Shown here: piece after piece, positions 50,001 to 61,268 of the stretch
How the letters are laid out: each line of letters starts with the position of its first letter
Position numbering within the stretch: the first letter of the stretch is position 1
Origin: Glandiceps talaboti
Lineage: Eukaryota; Hemichordata; Enteropneusta; Spengelidae
Reading direction: 5' to 3'
DNA: 64,000 nt
Assembly: GCF_964340395.1 (NCBI RefSeq)
Contig: NC_135556.1
Coordinates: 10,023,001-10,087,000 of the forward strand
Translations under genes and position numbers: made by a program
Notes under the pieces: model-generated
Told to the model about the DNA's origin: nothing
What the model saw: the letters and a program-made list of their open reading frames with translations, nothing else
The model's database searches: none

Positions 50001-53000
50001 ACAGTATGCCTTGAAAAGTGTGAAAATTATTTCTCAGTAGGGTTTAACGTGATGGCAGTTTTGTCATAATGCAATAGCTGACTTTGAGAAGTTTGATATA
50101 AAGTGGTTTGTTGTAGCACAAGTTTGAAAAAAATGAATATCTTCAAGGAAAACATATCTACAAAATCATTTGGTACTGAATTCTCTATTTGATGTTAAAA
50201 CTGAAAAGTCCAAACTCCTTCCAACTCATTACACTCTAACATAGAGTAATTGACTTCATGAGTGACTGCATGATAACTTACCTTGACTGCCTGGTAGAAA
50301 TCTTGTAATGAATTCTTGTAGTCTTTCCTCTCAAAGTACATCAGGCCTCTATTGATTAGAACCTATAAATGTAAAGATAGAGAAAGAGATATGTTACTGT
50401 TAATTATATTATCAGCAAGGTTATACCAGTATATTGTATGGTGCAAATCTAGAGATCTGATTGGTCTAGACACAATAGCCATGCTAAATTTGTTTTAGCA
50501 CGTTTGGCATGCATCCAAATGGCCCTGAATGAGAATATATTATAATTGTAGTATTTTGATATCAAATAGTTGATTGGAGTTATCTTCAATTATGTATGTT
50601 TGTATGTATGTATGTATGTATGTATGTATGTATGTATGTATGTATGTATGTATGTATGTATGTATGTATGCATGCATGCATGCATGCATGCATGCATGCA
50701 TGCATGTATATATGTATGCATGCATGCATGCATGCATGCATGCATGTATGCATGTATGTATGTATGTATGTATGTATGTATGTATGTCTGTGGATGTGTA
50801 TGTTCAAAATGGGATGATTGGGAAAGCTTCATTACCTTCAATGCATTGTCATCACCTAACAGTAACACAACACCATAGTCCCTCAAGGCCTACAAAGTAA
50901 ACATTTCAAGAAAATTATACATGACAAGAATATACATATTAACTTTTTTAAAAGCTACATATGTATAGAATTAGCTCAATCACAAATAAGCAAGACAAAT
51001 CACAGACTGAAGTCCCTTACAGTCTTGGTATTTCTGAAATATTCTCACAAAATAAACACAACAGTATGATTTCACCTGAGACCTACATGTACAGCATTTC
51101 TACCTAGCATGTATTAAGCCGATTCCTGATTGGTCAAAATAAGACTGCATCATAACTGTTCCATTTCATTTATTTTCTTACAAGTTTAGCATTCTGCATT
51201 ATCTAGGTTTGTACAACATTTTGTTGCTTTACAAACTGTTAAGAAAAATTTCTCTAAGATTAAAGTGTACACTGTCACATACATGCAATCAACAACATTC
51301 CCTTATTTTTTTTAAATTCACAGTTTAAAGAATGAAATGATACACTAACCTTGTCGTATTGCTTCATAGTATGATAACATACAGCTCTGTTGAAGTACGC
51401 TAGTGAGCATGTGTTGTCTATTTCTATGGCCTTGGTCAAATCAGAAATTGCCAAGTCGTAGGCTCTGATATGATACTTCAATGCCCCTCTGAAAATACAA
51501 ATTGAAAATTTAAAGTAAACTTAACACACAATCATCGACAATACTCCAAACTTTAAGATAGCTCTCTTTTAGTCACTAATGGTACATATTGTGGAGACAG
51601 AGTGCTGTACAAAGGTGTTTGTGAACATTCTCTTTCTTTGTAACACAAAATGTACTGTTTCCTTTTGGGAAGGCCTCTGCAATTGTCTGAGTAAATCATA
51701 CCATATTTTGGATGCCCTATATACACTGTTAGACTGTAACTTGATAGCTTTCGGTATGACTTACCTGTACAGATAGGCCCTAACACTGTTAGACTGTAAC
51801 TTGATAGCATTCGGTATGACTTACCTGTACAGATAGGCCCTAACACTATTAGTCTGTAACTTGATAGCTTCGTTACAATTGATGATACCCTTGCTGTATC
51901 TGCCTTTCATACCATAGAAAGCTGCTCGGCTGAGATAAACCTACAGTAACAATCATGGAGAGAAGAGAACTTATCACTGTTAAAGTATCAGCCCTTCATG
52001 TCCAAACTTTGATAAAATGTTGACTGTATGGAAGATATCTTACAGCATTTTTCTGTGTATTAAACATGTCTGGGTCATAAGTTCAATCATAGACCCCTCC
52101 ACCAACCGTTGGTGGAGGGTCTATGGTTCAGTCAAGCAAAAACTAACGATATGAATATCAATATAAATCAAAATCAAACTGTTCATAGAATGTTAAAATC
52201 TTGATTTTGACAAGTATGAGGTATGCTTTTCTCCAAGAGTTAGAAACTAGAAACTTATCTTGACACAATATCCACAATTTTTCAACTTGAAGTGAAAAAT
52301 TCATGGTTGTCACCTACAATTCCCTTGACTATTAAAAACAAACACAATTGCAGGGCAATTATTTCTAAAAATTCACTACTAACACTCTCTGTACAGCATC
52401 AAGGATAGCATGACCTGATGAATAAAGTGGATGCCTTACCTGGAATAGTTTGGGGTTTATGGCAAGTGCTCTGTTGAAATCTTGAACTCCCTTGGATTGT
52501 TTTAACCTCATTCTAACCAAACCACGCTGGTAGTATGCCTGTGAGAGAAAAAACCCCAATTAATTAGCTGTGAACATATTACCAAAAATTGTGACTTTAC
52601 TAAATGGACAAGAGTTCTTTTCATCATTCTGGACTAAAATAAAATTGAACTTTGTCAAAAATTTATCACAAATTTTTTATTTTTCTTGAAAGTTATTTTG
52701 ATGAGTGAATGCATGGTACTGAAAAAAAGTTTGATGATTGTCAAAATAAAACATTTGTTTCTCTACAGGAGTACATAATGAAACATTTCACATTCTGCAC
52801 TCTACAGCAGAGTTGTGATACAAACAGGTAATCTTACCTCGGCGTAATCTGGAGCAATTTTGATGGCGCTATTGAAAGCTTCAAATGCTTTCAAGTAGTT
52901 GCCAAGGTCAGTCTGACACATACCAATCAAGAAATGCACTTCAGCAGCTTCCTTTGGCCAGGGTTCTCTCTCCTGCCAGGGTTTCTGCATAACAAATGAA

Positions 53001-56000
53001 TACCATCAAAGTCAGATTTTTTTTTAACAACTAATCTGGTTGAGTCATCTGAAGGGAGATGATTCTACTTTGCTGATATGATCATAGCCTTACTGTCTCT
53101 AAATGAATGTTATTACTCATTGTTATGCTTGTAGCAAAATGATTCACAGATGTCAGCTATGAAGATATAGCACTTTGTTTTTATAAGCAGTTATTGTGAT
53201 TGCTGGTTTTTAAAGTTATGTTTTTTCTTCATTTTTATCTAGGCATAATGTATAAAATATTATTTTAAGTGAAACCAATACACCGAGATTCACTTCCCAT
53301 GCATTTTTTTGTAGGTTTCAATTCATTGCATTGTTAGAAAAATAATTTCAAATTTCAACAATGGAAATATATAACTTTTGATACGTGTAACAGTGATTTT
53401 AAGTTTGGTTTTTAGATGTATATTCTCCTTAAATTTTGCCAAGGTATGATGTATAAAATATTATTTTACGGGTATTAAACACACCTTACCCTTTTGTATG
53501 TTTCAATGCATTTCATTGTTAGGAAAGTCTAATACAAATTTAGCAATGAAAACATAGCACTTTTGATAACAGTACAGTGACTTTAATTTTAGATTCTTAA
53601 TTTTTGTCTCAATTACAAAACACATATTTATTAGGACAATAAATAATTTTTTTTTTTAAACTTCAATGATGCATTGCATTGCCTGATTTAAACTTTCCAC
53701 ATACATGAGATATTTTTTGTTCCAAGGAAGTTAATGACCTTGAAATAATATACCACTATTGAAACTATTCTGATATCACAAAATTGCCTTTTATAATAGC
53801 ATGGTACAGAATTCAAAGCATCTTAACTGTACATACATGACAGCAAGGTACCACTAAGCATGAACATTACAATACTCTGAAACACACATGATGGCAGTAA
53901 TGACATTCTAAATATTTACATCATTGTGCATTTTACATGAACCTCCGCATTGCTGTGACGATGGCTTAGATGAAATAGTCCTTGTTTGCACATGCATTAA
54001 ACATAGACACACTTTACATTATTGCACTTTTCTATAATTTACACCATGCATTGCTGGAGATATTAGCATACTCCAATGATAGAAGATTTGAATACCATGA
54101 GTGGTGACACATACTTTATAGCTATAGATGTCACACACACACACACTTATTTTATCTGGGTAGATTTATCACATGTATAAACATAAAAATATAGCATATA
54201 TGCCAGTAGACATTGTAAGATGTAGAGAAATGGAAAGATTCAGCAATACAGCTAGCAGTTTAACCTGTAAGAAATACATGATGAAGCATGCTTTATATGA
54301 ATTTTAATAAACATGTATGACAGTGCAGCAATACAATAAAAAAGTGTAAGAAACAACTTCAGTAAGAAATTTTACAGTTCTGTAATACACCATATTCTGG
54401 TTATCAACCTTACAGTTAATTTCAAAAGAACTGTCACAAGAGGGCTCCCTATATGAGGGGAAAATGAGGGTTAACTCACGTGGCAGTACATGTACATGAA
54501 GCTGTCAACAAAAATGTGGCTAAAAGAATTCTGTGAGTTCTGGGAAATGACGTCACCTGAAAAACACTGTTGGTAGGATACTTTGACTGGTTGAGAATAC
54601 TGCCAACTTTTCATGGAAGTGCTCGGCTATCATGGCCCTCAATTTTGTCTAAAACAGGTTTCCAAACAGCACTCCTAGTGGCAGAACTATACAATCTTTT
54701 GTCTTTTTGATAACCAGAATACGGCCCATGACAAAACTATATATTAAGTTTAATATCTCAATCTCAATCCAAAATTGCAAATGTCTGTCTGTCTTGCTCT
54801 CTCCTTTTTCACACATATACCAAGAATGATCAATGTTTACTAAAAATTGGAAGCAGTATGTTGTTAACTTACAATGAACAAAGAGACATGCATGTATGAT
54901 AAATGAAGGGAGAAATGATATTGTAAAAATGTAAGTATCCGTTGAGATATAAAATGATGATATTGATGAAAACAAAATGATCTACTATGTGCGAATCATT
55001 GAATACTATATATTACAGCACTGCAAAGAGAATATTGTAACCACTTAAAACCAGAGAAACCGATGATATGCTGAGATGAAAGTCATCTCCCATGGCTATA
55101 CTTCACAGCATTCTTAATCCATGGATTGCATAATGCTTAGCATTCAACTACAAGAAATTCATGTATTTTACTGGCAAAGATAATATTGATGTCAGGAAAA
55201 TGTCATTTATTTGAAAGGGAAAAGTACATGTATGATGTAGGAAATGTTGTGTGTGAGACAGTTGCTGGAAACTGACATATAGCACTCAACTACAAGGAAT
55301 TCATGTATTTTACTGGCAAAGATAATATTGACGTCAGGAAAGTGTCATTCATATGAAAGGGAAAAGTACATGGATCGTATAATGTAAGAAATGTTGTGTG
55401 TGAGACAGTTGATAGAAACTGATTTTTATGAAAATTTTGAAGTGGCACAAGCGGAGCTTACATGTATTGGTATAAAGTTTTTTATACGTGGGTGAAATAC
55501 TTCATAAAAACCTTGATCAAACTACATGTATTCTTAGATTAGTATAATTGTAAACATATATCTTTAATGGCATTTAATTCATCGTCTGGAATTGTTTCAA
55601 TTTTTGCACAATTAATTTCATAAAAGGGCTGCCTCAACATTTTACGTAATCGTAATATGTAATATACCTGTATACCAGGTTTGAGTACCATGTTTCACCC
55701 TTAGATATGCAGCAAAATTACCCCCAAATAACACATAAACTCAGCTTGTGCCCCTTTTATTCAAAATATCAATATTTTGACACTGCGACAGTTTGCCACA
55801 GAAAGCACGATTGGCATTTGATGGACAAATACTGCAGGCTGTGAAAGGAAAGAGAGTGCAGCTGATGAATGTAGTCAATGAATACAGTCAATTATAGTGC
55901 GATGACCTCTAGACTACACTGATGGAAGGTTCAATGACCTTTAGAAACCTGTTTTTCGGGACTGTTGGCATGCTTCGCGCCTGTAAAACAAGTAAACAAA

Positions 56001-59000
56001 TTACAACAAACAAATGCCACATGATCACTTGCATGACCTTTGACATCCAACTAGGCAAGGTACAAAGGATACACGTCTGAAAACAATGTTGCCTTTATAG
56101 TGTCCTCAGTTTCCATGTAAATAGAAAGCTACAAGGAGACAACATAGTTCTCACACCTGTGTGTGATTGTGTGTGTGTATGTGCAATTTGTGTGTGCATG
56201 TGATGCTTGTGTATGTGTATGTATGAGCATTTGTGTGGGCACATGTGTGTGTGCATGTGTGTGTGTGTATCATGTGTGCATATGTGTGTATATGTATGTG
56301 TGCCACATAGTAAAACATATTTACTATTTTTCAAATCAAAACCTGAAGAGAGAATGTATTCTTTATACACAAGGCAATAAAGAGATAAAAAAAACAATAT
56401 GTAGTTTTAATAAAGTAAAAGGTATGTTACAGTTGACAATCCACCATGGTAGTCATGGCAACATTGTCATCATTAATGATTCACTCTAGATCCAAGTTTG
56501 AAAGTGACGCTGGTGACCTCAGAACTGTATATGTTGTAAATAGTACCGATTGACAATCAAATTAAACATTTAGTTTCCATAGCGGAAAGTGTTCTTTGAC
56601 TGTCAGTATACATTCATCTAATTACAGGTTGTTTTTTCATGCTAATAAACTTTCTTGGCCAAGTTCATTTCTACCAGTGTCATTTTGTGTTCATTTCTAT
56701 TCTTGTCATTGTGTTCATAAACCTGCAAAACTAGCCACCCACTTCTTTATAAGTGTTTTATAACAACTATCGTAAAACCAACTACATAAATTCATTCTAT
56801 ACACTGAACTGCACAATACATGTTAAGTTGTACTGGTACATACCATTAATTCTAACGCCTTTTCCAGACTTTCGGTGGCATCCTCTAGTTTCTTGTCCTT
56901 GATTTGTGTTTTTCCCAGCAGTACAAACGTAGGCACAGTAGGTCTGACTCTAGATGCAGCAGCCAAGGCGTCAGTAGCTTTAGAGTACTCCTGTAGAAAT
57001 GAGAAGACTGCTGCCTGCTGTGTAGGTGATACTCCAAGTCCTTCACTCAACTCAGCCGCATGTCTGCAAAAATAAAAGAAATCATTTTTACAATTATGAT
57101 AAATTTGAATTATATTTCTTAAAGAAGCCTACTGGGGGGCAACACTAGTTGATTACCTCAAACTGTGTTTGTAGTTATTACAGCAGAAAACAAGATAAAT
57201 ACAAAATGTCTTTATAAGTTTTCTGTAGCCTATAAATGATACAGTTAGTATCTGAGTGTGACATCTGCATCTGGTAATACCTAATAAGTATTTTCAAAAT
57301 TTCACAATTGTTGAAGTAATGTATCTCTGGATTTCATCTTTCACTTTCAAATTTATGTTGTTTTTGTTTGAATGTTGATGATCAATTTTGACTATATGGT
57401 ATTAGAAGCCTTTCAACGTGATAATTTGTAATAAAAGTCAGTTAAATAAAGTCCACTGACATCAAATACTTTTTGCACAAGATTATACGTAAACCAATAA
57501 CATTTCAACAACCTCACATGTAAAATATATCTTTGAGTTGAGTAATAAAATTACCTGACACAGAAACTAGCCAGCTCTAAATTCTTCATCTCTAACAGTA
57601 TTTTACCCTGTAGGCAAGGAACATATAATGGTAAATCAATTGATCATATTTACACAGTCATACAAATTTCTATGATTAGATGTTCATATGATGAATTTGA
57701 ATATATAATCATAAAAATACCATAAATTTTCATATCATGCTTTTCTATACTGTGCTCAAAGTACTGCTCCTGGTATTATCTGAAGCCCTTATGATTCATG
57801 AATATTCATTGTTCATCTAATACATATGCACATCTGCTAAGTCCCGGTGGAACATTGCTAGATCAATGAGGTGAAACAGAGTTTCAATTTGGTAAATTTT
57901 TCAATTTGGTAAATTTACTGGTAATCCCGTGAAATTTATGTGATGTGAAATCATGAAATGATTTTCTAGAACCTCTAGTTTATGAAAATACCTTTATTAC
58001 CTGGAGTGGCGTTCGCCTTAAAGTACCATCTTGGTGAAAGTAAAAGACAACTTACCCGATGCATATAGAGATGTTGTAGATCTGGACGGAGATGTATGGC
58101 TCTGGTGTAGTCCAGTAAAGCATTCTTCAACTACAAATATAACAACAGATACTCAAACTCATCAAAGTCACATCTTATTACTACAGATGTAGTGACAACA
58201 GACAAAGGTGTAGTTAAGTGTTTTGTTTCTTTTTTCATGCAAGAATATTTCTTTCTTCTAAATTTCAAGTTTCCTAGTGAGGGTCTGATTTAATAACTTC
58301 ATACTCAAAAGGCCCTTTAAGTTACTCATATTTCTCCCAGCTGAATGGAATCAAATATTGCACATTCAAGTCTTCAGATCATGATGACAAGACCCTGTAT
58401 GTCACTCATATTTGTATCAGCCCAAGGAAAGTATTACATGTAATTATACAACGTGAAAACCGAGTAATACATATCAAACAGCAATACACCTTTCTTTCTT
58501 CAGCTGGAATTTATACTAACATGGCATTTGTCACTACAAGTTGGACACACACAACCTCCCTCACCCCCTCCCCAACCTACATATTATTTTCCTTGGCTGA
58601 ATAAAGAAAGATATTTGAGCTTAATTATGCAATTGTGTGACTTACATCATGTAGTTTGTGGTGGGCTTCAGCTCTACAGACTAGCGCCCTCCAATATGTA
58701 GCATCCACTTTGATGGCATTACTAAAACATGTGATGGCTCTGTAATTGAAAAATTATACATTACTGTTATGTAAAAAAATGACAAACCAAGTAGATTTAA
58801 AGGGGAACACCACTCCAGGAAATAAAGGTATTTTCATAAACTTTGGGTTCTGGAGAGTTATTTCATGATTTCAAAAGACATAACTGTTGAGCACTGACAT
58901 GTTGTTGTTGTTGTATTTTATTTATTAACGTGTCCTATGTGGACTTAAAGTATACATTTGTTTATATGATCTGGCACAGTTGTTCATAACACTTGCCACA

Positions 59001-60978
59001 TCCAGCCCCTTGGGCTTATAAGACACAAATCCAATTTTTGCAAAATAAATAAATAAATACATAAAGAAAGAAACATTTTTTTTTCAAGTGTGAGGAGTAT
59101 ATCTTACAAATTATACATTTTCTCCTTTCTCTTATTATAAGCATCAAAGATAAAGTTTGCCAACAGGTCAGGTGTTTTGATCATCAATAGTTCAATCTTA
59201 TCGATAATTTGAAAAGCACTGAAATCTGGGTATAAAGCACACACTCTACTAAATAAGGTATCTCTTAAAGAATTATACAGACAGCAATCAAAAAGAAAGT
59301 GTTTCTCATCTTCAATTTCTGATCCTAAACAAAAATTACAATTACTGACAAATACCAAATCAAAACTCTATTTCCCATCTAATGTTTTCACAATAGTCCA
59401 TTGCTGCATCATGAGACTTTAATAGCAGACATATACATATTCATTAGATGTACACTGAATATTCATTGCTTTTTATCTAAATGTAATAAGCACTTAGGAG
59501 TCATCACACAAAGGCAATCACACAAAATGTATGTGATATGAAATTATGAAATGACCCTCCAGGACCCAAAGTTTATCAAAATATCGTCATTTCATGGAGT
59601 GACATTTCCCTTTGAAATGTTATAAAAATTTACACCCATTTTCTTGCCAATACTTCATTAAATTAAAAAATATAGAATTTGTTTTCCTAAGTGAGAGGAC
59701 AATGTCAAGATGAACCCAGCAAAGATCCTAAGCTAGAGGCTTTAGCCAACTACAGGAAAGGATAGTTCTGTATTACTTGCAATGTGCACTTCCTAATTCC
59801 TGATAATTTCTCAGCAGAACGAAATACTTTCCAAACTGCCAAGTGACTGCTAAGTGACTGTTAACTGACTGCTTCTAATGTATACATATGGCATAGTTAG
59901 ATACGCAAATATGGCACTTACTTGAAATGGTTTTCCTTCTGCATCATGTAGATGAGTCCCAGATTGAGATGAGGACAGGCAATACTTCTATCAAGTTGTA
60001 TCACTTCTTCAAAGTCAGCTATTGCATCATCAAATCTAAATACAAGATGATAAAATTTAAAAAACACAGGTTAGTTTCTAATCAAATTTTCAATATGTAG
60101 TGAAACAGATATTTATATCATTATGACTGTACATAATGACTAAGAGAAATGAATATGCCATACAAATAACATATAATCCATTTATTTACCCATATAAATA
60201 TAAAATATTAACAGTGTGTAAATGGGGAGTCAGGAAATAGCTTACAGCTAGTCTGGGCCTGTCCATTCACATATTTATATACAGAAATTCACAGCAAGGT
60301 ACTCAATATAACTCAAAATATATCATGTATTATGTACACATTATTAAAATTACAAATATACAGTTGATCAGTTATACTGTGACAGTAGATGTTGCTTGAA
60401 GATTTCTTTGAAACGATATAAAGAATTAATACACTTTATGTTGACAGGGATGTCATTCCAAAGTTTTTGCACCAGAAAAAGAAATAGAAAATTGACCTGG
60501 GTTCGATCTGGCATTATACCGGTAAAATACACACAGTGTTATTTAGTCAAAGCATGGCTAAAATATTGAAGCTATCAAAGAAAAAAAGAAAGCTGTACAA
60601 TCATAACATTTACAGGAGAATAAAGATAGGTTGTAAAGTCAAGGTATATGGCTTGTTCAAACTTTACAGACAACAAAGATTTGCCAACTTTTCATACTAC
60701 ATGTATATCTCACCTTTCCATATCCATATACAGAATACCTCTATGAAGGTAGGCAAGTACATTATCCTGACTGTCATCAATTACAATGGATACGCTCAAA
60801 TCCTGCAATGCCTTCTTAGGATGTACTCTGTTATTTGAAAAAGAATATGTGTTGATTATTTTCTTGGCACTGACATTATGGTATTCAAAGCATTTAAGAA
60901 TAATCTTGCTATGCTATATGTCTGTTGCTATACATTTTGTATGTATGTACTTAATACGTACATACATGCATACGTAAG

Positions 60979-61012
<34 letters not shown>

Positions 61013-61054
61013 TGTGTGAATGTGAGTGTCTGTATGTCTATGTCTATGTCCATG

Positions 61055-61102
<48 letters not shown>

Positions 61103-61235
61103 GGTATGTATGCATGCATGCATGCATGTATTATTCATGTACGTTGATCTGTCTCTAGCTCTCTCATATCCTACCTGTACTTTTAGTGTTACTGTCTGTA
61201 GTGTACATCTGTGCATGTGTCTGTCTGTCTGTCTA

Positions 61236-61268
<33 letters not shown>

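Larger units (their letters stand above)
52985..56843. other. TPR gene intron, 3.86 kb, with degenerate repeats
   Basis: A diverged roughly 190-bp repeat lies at about 53140-53620 ('tataaaatattattt' recurs). A 142-bp tandem duplication lies at 55138-55422 and a GT-rich microsatellite at 56155-56305. No extra exon is needed for phase continuity. Confidence 0.6.

Noticed and set aside
54649-54975. 108-codon minus-strand frame in a TPR intron
   Set aside because: It does not join the TPR phases, has no TPR pattern and has no recognisable domain.
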